Of a stretch of 64,000 bases of DNA, positions 52,867 to 61,680 are shown in pieces. The stretch lies in NCBI GenBank assembly GCA_023408815.1, contig JAEYJO010000080.1, positions 62,001 to 126,000 of the forward strand. Reading direction: 5' to 3'. The position numbers and the translations under genes are program-made. The notes under the pieces were generated by a model. It saw only the letters and a program-made list of their open reading frames with translations. It was not told the DNA's origin and did not search any database. Numbering within the stretch: the first letter of the stretch is position 1; every line of letters starts with the position of its first letter. The DNA is from Bacillota bacterium. Its GTDB lineage: Bacteria > Bacillota > Clostridia > Lachnospirales > Lachnospiraceae.

Positions 52867-53541
52867 TCAGACGAGAGTCATCAGTTTTTTGTGGTCAGTG
52901 ATAAGGATCTCGCCGCGGGAAATCCGCACGAGTCCTTCGGATGAGAAGTATTTCAGCATCCGGCTGACCACTTCTCTTGCGCTTCCCATGTATTTTGCGA
53001 TTTCCTCGTGGGTCATTCTAAGACTTTGGGAGCCTGTCTTGGATGTTTCGTCCAGCAGAAAATGGGCCAGTCTCTTATCGAAGCTCATAAATAATATTTG
53101 CTGCATCGCCCACATGGCGTCGGAGAAACGTTCTGTTGCCTTCCTGTAAGCGAAAGCTTCCACATAAATATTTTCCTGCATTATGGATAAAAAGACCGCA
53201 GAATCCAGCTGAAGAAGCTCGCAGTCCGTTACGGCATCTATAGACACATCGAAAGTAATGCTATGCAGAACACAGGCTGCGGAAAGAATGCAGACACTGC
53301 CGGAACGGATGCGGTATAGAGTAACTTCCCTCCCTTCTTCTGAGAGGATATACACTCTGAGCGTACCGGTTTTCGGAAGTAACAGACCGACGCAGTCAAG
53401 GTCTGCGGTATGTATGGAGCTGTCTTTCTGATAACGGACAACGGAGGTGTTCTTTATGATTTTGTCCTTTTGCTTATCCGTCAATTTATCCCAAAATGTC
53501 AGATGTTTTTTGAATAACAATATCTCGTTCGTGCTAAGCAT
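52867..53541 (-). CDS. Crp/Fnr-family transcriptional regulator
   Basis: A 224-residue regulator. A cyclic-nucleotide-binding-like beta roll occupies about residues 25-130 (GTLRVYILSEEGREVTLYRI), followed by a long dimer helix and a winged helix-turn-helix (MTHEEIAKYMGSAREVVSRM, about 172-191). No N-terminal cysteine cluster for an iron-sulfur centre is seen. I chose the start at 53541, which has AAAGGCGG upstream. It is convergent with thioredoxin and could sense redox or sulfur state. Confidence 0.88.
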   Translation of the reverse strand: MLSTNEILLFKKHLTFWDKLTDKQKDKIIKNTSVVRYQKDSSIHTADLDCVGLLLPKTGTLRVYILSEEGREVTLYRIRSGSVCILSAACVLHSITFDVSIDAVTDCELLQLDSAVFLSIMQENIYVEAFAYRKATERFSDAMWAMQQILFMSFDKRLAHFLLDETSKTGSQSLRMTHEEIAKYMGSAREVVSRMLKYFSSEGLVRISRGEILITDHKKLMTLV

Positions 53542-53712
53542 AGCGAGCCGCCTTTCTCTGTTCCGGCATACATGTAATATAACGGCACCGGATAACCGAT
53601 ATGACATATCAAATATAATTCTATCATATATTGTACACGGAAATACTCTGATTCACAACAAACCAGTTGAAAAAACTGTAAAAGGCTAGTACAATTGTTA
53701 CTGTTCATGCAA

Positions 53713-53737
53713 CAGCTTAACACTTGCTGTTAAGCTG
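53713..53737. repeat. Hairpin in the intergenic region upstream of the 53797 gene
   Basis: CAGCTTAACA, loop CTTGC, TGTTAAGCTG: a perfect 10-bp stem without a T-run. It lies between the divergent Crp/Fnr and 53797 genes, so an operator is possible. Confidence 0.5.
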
Positions 53738-53796
53738 CTGTATAACCACGATAGCCGAGTTTGACAAGAATCCGGTTTACGGAAAGGGGAGGTCCT

Positions 53797-54039
53797 ATGC
53801 GGGAAATGGAATTTAAAATGGAGCGTCAGGGGCTGCTGCGGGAGGGTGATTCCGTTACAGTGACGGAAGGAGTTCTTCCCAGCAACTATTACTACACCAT
53901 CGACCCGTCGCTTGCCATGTCGGGCAACTATCCCTTTAATCAGCGGATGTTTGCAAGGCAGGGTGTGGTAACGCGGGTCATCGAGAACGACAGAGGTTTT
54001 TATGTGATGGCGCAGTTCGACGAAGGTAATAAAGAGTAA
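53797..54039 (+). CDS. Small unknown protein
   Basis: An 80-residue protein I do not recognise. The ATG at 53797 follows GGGGAGGTCC. It starts with charged residues, then a small beta-rich part (GDSVTVTEGVL and RQGVVTRVIENDRGFYVMAQF) that could be an SH3-like barrel. An aromatic, proline-containing centre (SNYYYTIDPSLAMSGNYPF) is distinctive. ridA follows after 20 bases, so they are probably co-transcribed. Confidence 0.55.
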   Translation: MREMEFKMERQGLLREGDSVTVTEGVLPSNYYYTIDPSLAMSGNYPFNQRMFARQGVVTRVIENDRGFYVMAQFDEGNKE

Positions 54040-54059
54040 TCAATTCAGGAGGAAAGCAT

Positions 54060-54437
54060 ATGTTAAAAAAATTGTCTACAGATAAGGCACCGGCGGCGAT
54101 TGGACCGTATTCTCAAGGAATCATAGCAGGCGATATGCTGTTTGCATCCGGACAGATTCCACTAGATCCTGCTACGGGCGATATGAAAGGAAGCGACATT
54201 ATAGAGCAGGCGGAGCAGGTAATGAAAAATGTAGGAGCGATACTTACAGAGGCTGATACCGATTATACGAAGGTAGTAAAGACAACATGCTTCTTAGCTG
54301 ACATGGCGGATTTTGCGGCTTTTAACGGGGTATATGAAAAATATTTTACCGAGAAGCCCGCACGCAGCTGTGTAGCGGTAAAACAGCTTCCGAAGAATGT
54401 TCTCTGTGAGGTAGAGGTTATCGCATATCTTGGCTGA
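54060..54437 (+). CDS. ridA: RidA family enamine/imine deaminase
   Basis: A 125-residue RidA protein that hydrolyses reactive 2-aminoacrylate and related imines. Signature residues are present: the arginine in KPARSCVAVKQLP (about 103) and the glutamate in CEVEVIAYLG (about 119). The start IGPYSQGI is the conserved N-terminal motif. AGGAGGAAAG precedes the ATG. It sits ahead of shikimate kinase and the trp operon, where PLP enzymes make such imines. Confidence 0.94.
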   Translation: MLKKLSTDKAPAAIGPYSQGIIAGDMLFASGQIPLDPATGDMKGSDIIEQAEQVMKNVGAILTEADTDYTKVVKTTCFLADMADFAAFNGVYEKYFTEKPARSCVAVKQLPKNVLCEVEVIAYLG

Positions 54438-54464
54438 CAGAGCTGAAAGGTATATGGTTGCAGG

Positions 54465-54962
54465 ATGAATAATATTATTTTGATCGGTATGCCGGGGGCG
54501 GGCAAGAGTACCATAGGTGTGGTACTCGCCAAGCGCCTGGGATACCGTTTTGTAGATTCTGATCTGGTCATTCAGGAGAGGACGGGAAGGCTTCTCCACC
54601 AGATCATAGAGGAAAAAGGAATCGACGGATTTATACAGGTGGAAAACGAGGTAAATGAGTCTCTCGATATGGAGAAAACGGTCATCGCAACGGGAGGAAG
54701 TGCCGTTTACGGTAAGGAGGCCATGGTACACTTCAAAAGCATAGGAACGATAATATACCTGAAGCTTTCCTGCGAATCGATAGCCCATAGGCTGGGCGAT
54801 TTGAGTGAAAGAGGCGTTACCGTGCGTAAGGGACAGACGTTAGAGGATCTGTACGAGGAGAGAATTCCCTTTTATCAGCGCTATGCGGATATCATAATCG
54901 ACTGTGAAGATAAGATGATAAAAGATATAGCGGCGGAAATCGAAAGTGCTTTAAAGGATTAA
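54465..54962 (+). CDS. aroK: Shikimate kinase
   Basis: A 165-residue kinase forming shikimate 3-phosphate on the way to chorismate. Walker A is GMPGAGKSTIG (about residues 7-17), the shikimate-binding aspartate lies in VDSDLVI (about 31-37) and the GGSAVYG loop (about 76-82) follows. The length is normal. It is close to the trp operon, which consumes chorismate. The start is preceded by a weak GGTATATGGTTGCAGG. Confidence 0.9.
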   Translation: MNNIILIGMPGAGKSTIGVVLAKRLGYRFVDSDLVIQERTGRLLHQIIEEKGIDGFIQVENEVNESLDMEKTVIATGGSAVYGKEAMVHFKSIGTIIYLKLSCESIAHRLGDLSERGVTVRKGQTLEDLYEERIPFYQRYADIIIDCEDKMIKDIAAEIESALKD

Positions 54963-55001
54963 GAAGCCTGGGGTGCAAAGCTTGCAGGCTATGTGAAAGG
55001 T

Positions 55002-55925
55002 ATGACGAATAAAATGAAAAAAACAGCACTCACAAGCAGCCTGCTACTATTTCTGGCGGCCTGCATCTGGGGCTTTGCTTTTGTGGCACAAAGCCTTGGC
55101 ATGAATTATATGGGGCCCCTGATTTTTAACGGCACCCGGTTTTTCTTAGGAGGAATTGTCCTTTTGCCTGTAATATTCATGCGGCGTAGAAAAAGCGGGA
55201 AGGAGAGAAACAGGCCGCCCTTTTCATTTGCGTTAAAGGGTGGTGTATGCTGCGGGCTGGCGCTCTGTGCAGCTTCTGTATTCCAGCAGATAGGAATTAA
55301 ATATACCACAGTTGGAAAGGCTGGATTTATCTCCACGTTGTACATCGTTATCGTGCCGGTTCTGGGCTTGTTCCTGCATAAAAAGGTGCGGGGAAGGATT
55401 TGGATAGCCGCCGCAGTTGCAGTATTCGGACTTTATATGCTCTGTGTGGGCGAGAACCTTTCTTTGGGAAGAGGGGATTTATTTATTTTCATGTGCTCAA
55501 TCCTGTTTTCTGTGCATATTTTGCTGATCGATTACTTTGCTCCGAAGATGGACGGAGTAATATTGTCCTGTATTCAATTTTTTATGGCAGGAGCGATTTG
55601 CACCGTTATGGGACTCATTCTGGAACAGCCTGTGTGGAGTCAGCTTCTTGCAGGGATATGGCCGCTTTTATATGCGGGTGTCGTATCTTGCGGGGTAGCA
55701 TATACCTTACAGGTTATAGCGCAGAAGAATGTGGAGCCCTCCGTGGCTTCCCTTATACTGAGCATGGAGTCTTCGGTATCGCTGTTGGGCGGGTGGCTTA
55801 TCCTGGGACAAGCGTTGTCGCAAAAGGAGCTGTTCGGCTGTGCTCTCGTATTTTCTGCGGTAATCTTAGTGCAGCTTCCGGAAAAAAGCCCTAAAGAAAG
55901 CGGGATATATAAAGAGGCGGTTTGA
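55002..55925 (+). CDS. EamA/DMT-family transporter
   Basis: About 307 residues with ten hydrophobic segments in two EamA repeats. The first repeat contains ACIWGFAFVAQSLGMNYMGP and the second SILFSVHILLIDYFAPK. Members export amino acids or other metabolites. The start is uncertain: GTG 54993, ATG 55002 or ATG 55014. Position between aroK and the trp operon hints at an aromatic compound, but this is a guess. Confidence 0.85.
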   Translation: MTNKMKKTALTSSLLLFLAACIWGFAFVAQSLGMNYMGPLIFNGTRFFLGGIVLLPVIFMRRRKSGKERNRPPFSFALKGGVCCGLALCAASVFQQIGIKYTTVGKAGFISTLYIVIVPVLGLFLHKKVRGRIWIAAAVAVFGLYMLCVGENLSLGRGDLFIFMCSILFSVHILLIDYFAPKMDGVILSCIQFFMAGAICTVMGLILEQPVWSQLLAGIWPLLYAGVVSCGVAYTLQVIAQKNVEPSVASLILSMESSVSLLGGWLILGQALSQKELFGCALVFSAVILVQLPEKSPKESGIYKEAV

Positions 55926-55956
55926 AACGAAAAAGGGAACACTAGGAGGTGTCCTT

Positions 55957-56544
55957 ATGGATTGCAGTAAAGTTGGCAAATTGATCTACGATTTGCGAAG
56001 AGAAAAAGGAATGACACAAAAACAACTGGCGGATGCCATGAATATCAGTGACAAGGCCATTTCGAAATGGGAACGCGGGATGGGCTGTCCTGATGTGTCT
56101 TTATTGCAGGATCTATCGGGAATCCTCGGGGTCAATATTGAAAAAATTCTGTCGGGAGACCTGGAGCCCAATAGCGTAGAAGCCGGAAATATGAAGAAAA
56201 TCAAATTTCATGTGTGCCCTACCTGCGGAAATATTATAACATGCACCGGGGAGGCCCAGATATCCTGCTGCGGCCGGAAGCTGCCTGCTCTCCTTCCTCA
56301 AAAGGCACAGGGAGAGCATAGCCTGAACGTGGAGACGGTGGAGGAGGACTACTATATCACTTTCTCACACGAAATGAGCAAGGCGCATTTCCTTAATTTC
56401 ATAGCTTTTGTTACCTTGGACAAGGTACTGCTCATAAGGCTGTATCCCGAGCAAAGCGGCGAAGTGCGCTTTCCCAAGCTCAGAGGCCGGGGCACATTAT
56501 ATTTCGGATGCAGCCGCCATGGACTATGGGAAGAAAATTTATAA
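55957..56544 (+). CDS. XRE-family regulator with zinc-ribbon domain
   Basis: A 195-residue protein. Residues about 6-62 are a Cro/CI-type helix-turn-helix (MTQKQLADAMNISDKAISKW). A zinc ribbon follows near 87-110, with cysteine pairs in VCPTCG and SCCGR. The C-terminal 75 residues form a beta-rich domain (YYITFSHEMSKAHFL). Such fused regulators are common in Firmicutes and their ligands are unknown. CTAGGAGGTGTCC precedes the start. Confidence 0.88.
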   Translation: MDCSKVGKLIYDLRREKGMTQKQLADAMNISDKAISKWERGMGCPDVSLLQDLSGILGVNIEKILSGDLEPNSVEAGNMKKIKFHVCPTCGNIITCTGEAQISCCGRKLPALLPQKAQGEHSLNVETVEEDYYITFSHEMSKAHFLNFIAFVTLDKVLLIRLYPEQSGEVRFPKLRGRGTLYFGCSRHGLWEENL

Positions 56545-56553
56545 ATTACTGTA

Positions 56554-56582
56554 TTGACATGAGCAAAATTCAATGATAAAAT
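56554..56582 (+). promoter_or_regulatory. Sigma-A promoter of the trp operon
   Basis: TTGACA (56554-56559), a 17-base spacer and TAAAAT (56577-56582), with an extended TG two bases before the -10. It lies directly upstream of the T-box leader. Confidence 0.8.
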
Positions 56583-56609
56583 ACAGAAAATTAAATAAAT
56601 CCATAAAAA

Positions 56610-56918
56610 CCGTTGAAGTGGAGATAAAAACAGATGTTGCCCTTACAGAGAGCCGGGATTGCTGAGATCCGGCAGAAAGCAGTTTGTTAAATGGACCACG
56701 GAGGGCGCAGTCAAAGGCTAATAGCAGCACAGCCGAGTATTCAGCGACGTAAAGCACACGTTAGTTGCTGGGAATATGATAGTATTCCTTAAAGAGCAGG
56801 AGATTTCAGCATGCATTTGAGTTTTAGAATAAATGCTTCTCCTGAATCAAGGTGGCACCGCGGATAGACATTCTGATCCGTCCTTGACAATACCCAAATA
56901 TTGTCATGGGCGGATTTT
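56610..56918 (+). ncRNA. T-box riboswitch, tryptophan-specific
   Basis: A T-box leader upstream of trpE. The T-box sequence AAGGTGGCACCGCGG is at 56849-56863; its TGGC bulge fits a tRNA ending in G-CCA, as tRNA-Trp does. Stem I carries an AGAGA motif (about 56647) and a TGG codon followed by A (56692-56695), the likely tryptophan specifier. Uncharged tRNA-Trp would stabilise the antiterminator and switch on the operon. Confidence 0.92.
56876..56918 (+). terminator. T-box-controlled terminator
   Basis: ATCCGTCCTTGACAAT pairs with ATTGTCATGGGCGGAT with small mismatches, followed by TTTT. It competes with the antiterminator formed by the T-box sequence. Confidence 0.85.
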
Positions 56919-56924
56919 GCGCGT

Positions 56925-57041
56925 ATAAGCAGAGTCAGATAGTAATAAAAACAGCCCAAAATGCTTGCATTTCGGGCTGTTTTTATTACTATCTGACGAG
57001 CAACGCGAATTCAAGAGGCTCCGCCTCTTGAATCTGCTTAT
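56925..57041. repeat. Cloverleaf-like nested inverted repeats in the trpE leader
   Basis: Outer arms ATAAGCAGA (56925-56933) and TCTGCTTAT (57033-57041) enclose two hairpins. The first is a 24-bp perfect stem (56934-56957 with 56974-56997) extended by a further 6 bp, and the second an 11-bp perfect stem (57009-57019 with 57023-57033). The form suggests a REP- or MITE-like insertion or a structured RNA. Confidence 0.7.
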
Positions 57042-57061
57042 GAAATATAGATAAATGTATT

Positions 57062-57131
57062 GAAATATAGCAATTGAAATATAGCAATTGAAATATGGCA
57101 ATTGAAATCTTGCAATTGAAACATAGTAATT
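57062..57131 (+). repeat. Five 14-bp tandem repeats before trpE
   Basis: Units of GAAATATAGCAATT at 57062, 57076, 57090, 57104 and 57118. The first two are identical and the others diverge progressively. They end about 45 bases before the trpE start. Confidence 0.85.
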
Positions 57132-57176
57132 GATACATCAGCCAATTAATCTTAAAGGTAAAAGGAGGAACCAAAT

Positions 57177-58640
57177 ATGTACACACCAACCTTGGAAGAA
57201 GTTAAGGCTTTTGCAAAAGCCTACAAGACGGTCCCAATCAGCCGTGTCATTTATTCCGATTTCTGCACTCCGATAGAAGTGCTCAGGATATTGAAATCGG
57301 TAAGCTGTCACTGTTACATGTTAGAAAGCCTTGAGGATACGGACAAATGGGGAAGGTATACATTCTTGGGCTATGACCCCAAGCTGGAAATAACCTGCAC
57401 GGATAAGACGGTACGGATCAGCACAGGCACAGAGTTAGTCATAAAGGACGCGAATCCTGCCCAATATATCAGGCAGATTATCGAGGAGAACAAGAGTCCG
57501 CGAATCAAAGAGCTTCCAACCTTTACAGGGGGCCTTGTGGGATACTTCTCCTACGATTATATAAAATACAGCGAACCCTCCTTGAATCTCGACGCCAGGG
57601 ACGAGGAAAACTTCAAAGATGTGGATCTTATGCTTTTCGATAAAGTGATCGCCTTCGATAACCTGAAGCAGAAAGTGTTCCTGATCGTCAATATGAAGAC
57701 AGATTCCCCTGTAGAAAATTATAAAAAAGCGATACGGGAGCTTAACGACATGGAGGCACTCATCACTAAGGGCACGCCGGCACAGATACAGCCCCTTCGC
57801 ATCAAGTCGGAGTTCCGTCCGCTCTTTAAGGAGAAGGAATACTGCAGGATGGTGGAAAAAGCGAAGCACTACATCAAAGAAGGAGATATCTTTCAGGTGG
57901 TGCTGTCCAACCGCTTGGAAGCGGATGTGGAAGGAAGCCTCTTCGATACTTACAGAGTGCTTCGCACGACCAATCCCTCTCCCTATATGTTCTATTTCAG
58001 CAGTGATGATATCGAGATAGCAGGAGCGTCGCCGGAGACCTTGGTAAAGCTGGAAAACGGCGGCCTGTACACCTTCCCGTTAGCCGGAACGAGGCCCAGA
58101 GGCAAGACGGAGGAAGAGGATGAAAGGCTGGAAAAGGAGCTGCTTGCCGATCCCAAGGAGCTTGCCGAACACAATATGCTGGTAGATCTTGGCAGAAACG
58201 ATATCGGCAAGATCAGCCGCTTCGGTTCAGTGCAGGTGGAGGAATACATGTCCATCGAGAAATTCTCCCATGTCATGCACATCGGCTCTACGGTAAAGGG
58301 AGAAATCAGACAGGATAAAACGTCTTTAGATGCGATAGGTGCGGTGCTTCCCGCAGGAACTCTTTCAGGAGCGCCCAAGATCAGGGCCTGTGAGATTATC
58401 AATGAGTTAGAGAATAACAAGAGAGGAATCTACGGCGGAGCCATAGGCTATATCGATTTCACAGGAAATATGGATACCTGCATTGCAATAAGAATCGCCT
58501 TTAAGAAAAATGGAAAGGTATTCATCCGTTCGGGAGCAGGAATCGTGGCAGACAGCGTGCCGGAGAAGGAATACCAGGAATGCATCAACAAAGCGAAGGC
58601 GGTAATGAGCGCTTTGCAGACGGCGGAAGGAGGAATCTAA
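57177..58640 (+). CDS. trpE: Anthranilate synthase component I
   Basis: A 487-residue chorismate-utilising enzyme that makes anthranilate with TrpG. The N-terminal tryptophan-binding region includes LLES-type MLESLEDTDKWGRYTFLG (about 45-62). Catalytic motifs of the C-terminal domain are visible: GDIFQVVLSNR (about 234), PLAGTRPRGKTEEED (about 301), DLGRNDIGK (about 338) and GGAIGYIDF (about 420). AAAGGAGGAACC precedes the ATG. First gene of trpEGDCFBA. Confidence 0.96.
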   Translation: MYTPTLEEVKAFAKAYKTVPISRVIYSDFCTPIEVLRILKSVSCHCYMLESLEDTDKWGRYTFLGYDPKLEITCTDKTVRISTGTELVIKDANPAQYIRQIIEENKSPRIKELPTFTGGLVGYFSYDYIKYSEPSLNLDARDEENFKDVDLMLFDKVIAFDNLKQKVFLIVNMKTDSPVENYKKAIRELNDMEALITKGTPAQIQPLRIKSEFRPLFKEKEYCRMVEKAKHYIKEGDIFQVVLSNRLEADVEGSLFDTYRVLRTTNPSPYMFYFSSDDIEIAGASPETLVKLENGGLYTFPLAGTRPRGKTEEEDERLEKELLADPKELAEHNMLVDLGRNDIGKISRFGSVQVEEYMSIEKFSHVMHIGSTVKGEIRQDKTSLDAIGAVLPAGTLSGAPKIRACEIINELENNKRGIYGGAIGYIDFTGNMDTCIAIRIAFKKNGKVFIRSGAGIVADSVPEKEYQECINKAKAVMSALQTAEGGI

Positions 58641-58641
58641 G

Positions 58642-59208
58642 ATGATACTGCTAATCGACAATTACGACAGCTTTTCTTATAATCTGTATCAGCTTATCGG
58701 CTCTATAGACCCGGGAATCAAGGTAATTCGCAACGATGAATTGACGATTGCCGAAATAGAGGAACTGGACATCAGCCATATCGTTTTATCACCCGGCCCG
58801 GGCAGACCGGCAGATGCGGGAATTTGCGAGGAGGCGCTTAAATATTTTGCAGGAACGATTCCGATACTCGGTGTATGCCTCGGACATCAGGCGATATGCG
58901 AAGCGTATGGTGCACAGGTATCCTATGCGAAGGAGCTTATGCATGGGAAGCAGTCTGAAGTATCGATAGAGAGGGATTGCAAGCTTTTTAAGGGGCTTCC
59001 CGAGACGATCAAAGCGGCGAGGTACCATTCTCTCGCCGCCATAGAAGAAACCATGCCGGAGGAACTTCTCATAACGGCAAAGACCGGGGACGGAGAAATT
59101 ATGGGAGTAAAGCACAGAGACTTCGAGGTATACGGCGTGCAGTTCCATCCCGAATCTATCCTTACGCCGGATGGAGAAGCCATACTCCGTAATTTTTTAA
59201 CAGCATAA
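58642..59208 (+). CDS. trpG: Anthranilate synthase component II (glutamine amidotransferase)
   Basis: A 188-residue class I amidotransferase. The catalytic cysteine is in GVCLGHQAI (about residues 76-84), and the His-Glu pair in VQFHPESIL (about 169-177). It supplies ammonia to TrpE. The start is one base after the trpE stop, with GAAGGAGGAATC as ribosome binding site. There is no fusion to TrpD, unlike enterobacteria. Confidence 0.96.
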   Translation: MILLIDNYDSFSYNLYQLIGSIDPGIKVIRNDELTIAEIEELDISHIVLSPGPGRPADAGICEEALKYFAGTIPILGVCLGHQAICEAYGAQVSYAKELMHGKQSEVSIERDCKLFKGLPETIKAARYHSLAAIEETMPEELLITAKTGDGEIMGVKHRDFEVYGVQFHPESILTPDGEAILRNFLTA

Positions 59209-59230
59209 AAACTAGAAGGGAGATAAGAAA

Positions 59231-60238
59231 ATGATAAAAGAAGCGATTCAGAAGGTAGTAACTAAACAGGATTTAAGCTATCAAGAGGCGGAAACGGTAA
59301 TGGATGAGATCATGAGCGGCAGCGCTTCTCAGATTCAGATGTCGGCATATCTGACATCACTGTCATTAAAGGGAGAGAACATTGAGGAAATTACCGCTTC
59401 GGCAGCAGGTATGAGAAAGCACTGCATCCGATTGCTTCATGACATGGAAGTATTGGAAATCGTAGGTACTGGAGGAGATAAATCCAATTCCTTCAACATA
59501 TCAACCACCTCGGCAATCGTCGTATCGGCTATGGGGATTCCCGTTGCCAAGCATGGTAACCGTGCAGCCAGCAGCAAATGCGGAGCGGCCGACGTATTGG
59601 AGGCGTTGGGTGTGAACATCAATATTTCGCCGGAGAAGAGCAAGGAGCTATTGGAGAAAATAGGAATCTGCTTCCTGTTCGCACAGAACTATCATATCGC
59701 CATGAAATATGTGGCTCCGGTGAGAAAAGAGCTTGGAATCCGCACCGTGTTCAATATTCTCGGACCTCTTTCCAATCCGGCGGGAGCTAATATGCAGCTT
59801 CTTGGAGTATACGATGAAGAGCTGGTGGAGCCCATGGCGAAGGTGCTTGCCAATCTGGGGGTCAAAAATGCAATGGTAGTATTCGGTCAGGATGGACTTG
59901 ATGAGATTTCCATGAGCTCCGCCACCACCGTATGCGAGGTGAGAAATAACGAGTTCAGGAAATATACGCTGAAGCCGGAGCAGTTTGGCATGGTGAGATG
60001 TAAGAAGGAAGAATTGCTGGGCGGAACTCCCGAAGAAAATGCGCAGATTACTCTTTCAATTCTAAAAGGAGAAAAGGGGCCCAAAAGAGATGCTGTTGTG
60101 CTCAATTCGGCAGCGGCGCTTTACGTGGCGGATTCCTCTCTTACTTTGCAGGAAGCGGTTTATAAAGTACAGGAAACGATAGACAATGGAAGTGCACTTA
60201 AGCAATTGGAGCGTTTCGTATCTTTATCCAATTCTTAA
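59231..60238 (+). CDS. trpD: Anthranilate phosphoribosyltransferase
   Basis: A 335-residue enzyme joining anthranilate and PRPP. The PRPP/Mg loop GTGGDKSNSFNIST (about residues 79-92) and KHGNRAASSKCGAADVLEALG (about 107) are canonical, as is VFGQDGLDEIS (about 216-226), holding the second metal site. AGAAGGGAGATAAG precedes the start. Confidence 0.96.
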   Translation: MIKEAIQKVVTKQDLSYQEAETVMDEIMSGSASQIQMSAYLTSLSLKGENIEEITASAAGMRKHCIRLLHDMEVLEIVGTGGDKSNSFNISTTSAIVVSAMGIPVAKHGNRAASSKCGAADVLEALGVNINISPEKSKELLEKIGICFLFAQNYHIAMKYVAPVRKELGIRTVFNILGPLSNPAGANMQLLGVYDEELVEPMAKVLANLGVKNAMVVFGQDGLDEISMSSATTVCEVRNNEFRKYTLKPEQFGMVRCKKEELLGGTPEENAQITLSILKGEKGPKRDAVVLNSAAALYVADSSLTLQEAVYKVQETIDNGSALKQLERFVSLSNS

Positions 60239-60256
60239 GAAAAAGGAGTTATTATC

Positions 60257-61054
60257 ATGATATTAGACGAAATTGCGGCAAAGACCCGTGTGAGGGTAGA
60301 GGAACTGAAAAAAAAGAGAGACATATATTCATTGCGAAGAGACGCGGAGGCAATGGTCCCCGTCATGGAAAAGAGCGGAGATTTTCCTTTTAGGAAGGCG
60401 CTGGCCGCAGAAGGGATGTCCTTTATCTGTGAGGTGAAGAAGGCTTCTCCGTCGAAGGGCGTTATTGCGGAGGAATTCCCTTATCTGGATATTGCAAAGG
60501 AATATGAAGAGGCGGGAGCTGCGGCGATTTCCGTGTTGACAGAGCCCTTTTATTTCCTTGGCAGCGACAGCTATCTGGAGCAGATAGCATCGGCGGTGAG
60601 GATACCGGTGCTTAGAAAAGACTTCACAGTGGATGAGTATCAGATCTTCGAAGGGAAGCTGCTGGGCGCTTCCGCCATTCTGTTGATCTGTACGCTTCTC
60701 GAAGAGAAGCGGCTAAAGGAATATTTGGAAATCGCTCATAGTGTCGGATTATCCGCCCTTGTTGAGGCACATACGGAGGATGAAGTAGAAGCGGCACTTC
60801 GGGCGGAAGCCGGAATCATAGGAGTAAATAACCGGAATCTGAAAACTTTTGAGGTTGACATAACAACCAGCAGCCGTCTGCGAAAGCTTGTCCCGGAAGA
60901 AATCGTCTTCGTATCGGAGAGCGGAATCAGGACGGCGCAGGATGTGGCAATGCTTAAGCAGAATAAGACGGATGCCGTTCTGATCGGAGAAACTTTTATG
61001 CGAAGCTCCGATAAGAAGAGGCAGCTTTCCATATTACGAGGAGAAGAACTGTGA
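60257..61054 (+). CDS. trpC: Indole-3-glycerol phosphate synthase
   Basis: A 265-residue TIM-barrel enzyme. The catalytic lysines and glutamates are visible in CEVKKASPSKGVI (about 56-68), LRKDFTVDEYQI (about 116) and VNNRNLKTFEVD (about 190), with phosphate-binding SESGIRT near 222. It is separate from TrpF here. The stop overlaps the trpF start by four bases. Confidence 0.96.
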   Translation: MILDEIAAKTRVRVEELKKKRDIYSLRRDAEAMVPVMEKSGDFPFRKALAAEGMSFICEVKKASPSKGVIAEEFPYLDIAKEYEEAGAAAISVLTEPFYFLGSDSYLEQIASAVRIPVLRKDFTVDEYQIFEGKLLGASAILLICTLLEEKRLKEYLEIAHSVGLSALVEAHTEDEVEAALRAEAGIIGVNNRNLKTFEVDITTSSRLRKLVPEEIVFVSESGIRTAQDVAMLKQNKTDAVLIGETFMRSSDKKRQLSILRGEEL

Positions 61055-61680
61055 AACCGAAAATAAAGATATGCGGACTTACGAGGGAATGCGATATCGA
61101 ATATGTGAATGAGGCCGGCCCCGAGTACATCGGCTTCGTATTTGCAGACAGCAGGAGGCAGATAGACGAAGCCGGGGCGGCACACCTTAAGTCCAGAGTA
61201 AAAAGCGGAATAACTGCCGTAGGCGTATTTGTGAATGCACCCACAGAGCAGATAATCAGGCTTATGCGGTATGGTACCATCGACATAGTACAGCTTCACG
61301 GTCAGGAACCGCCCGCCTATGTGGAAGAAATAAAGCGGCGGATAAGCGGTCCTGTCATCAAAGCGGTCCGTATCGGAGAAGAAGAGTATCCATCGGCTTT
61401 TTTGGAAGAATATGCAAATTCAGGTGCGGATTACTTTTTATTTGACAGCGGCACGGCGGGGGGAGGCTATGGAGGAACCGGAGTTGCCTTTGACTGGAAC
61501 CGGATTCCGAAGACGCAGCTTCCGTATTTTCTCGCAGGCGGACTGCATGCGGAGAATATAGAGGCAGCTGTCTCGCATACAGAGCCTTATGCGGTGGACA
61601 TAAGCAGCGGCGTGGAGAAGGATGGCGTAAAGGATAGAGATAAAATATTGGAAATCATAAGGAGAGTCAGAGATGTCTAA
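61051..61680 (+). CDS. trpF: Phosphoribosylanthranilate isomerase
   Basis: A 209-residue TIM barrel. The catalytic cysteine is in KICGLTRECD (about residues 4-13) and the aspartate in FLFDSG (about 129-134). The phosphate site is FLAGGLHAENI and DISSGVEKDGVKD. It uses a GTG start overlapping the trpC stop. Its stop overlaps trpB by eight bases. Confidence 0.95.
   Translation: MKPKIKICGLTRECDIEYVNEAGPEYIGFVFADSRRQIDEAGAAHLKSRVKSGITAVGVFVNAPTEQIIRLMRYGTIDIVQLHGQEPPAYVEEIKRRISGPVIKAVRIGEEEYPSAFLEEYANSGADYFLFDSGTAGGGYGGTGVAFDWNRIPKTQLPYFLAGGLHAENIEAAVSHTEPYAVDISSGVEKDGVKDRDKILEIIRRVRDV

Noticed and set aside
57062..57131. Tandem repeats as a CRISPR array
   Set aside because: The 14-bp units are directly adjacent, with no spacers, and there are no cas genes.
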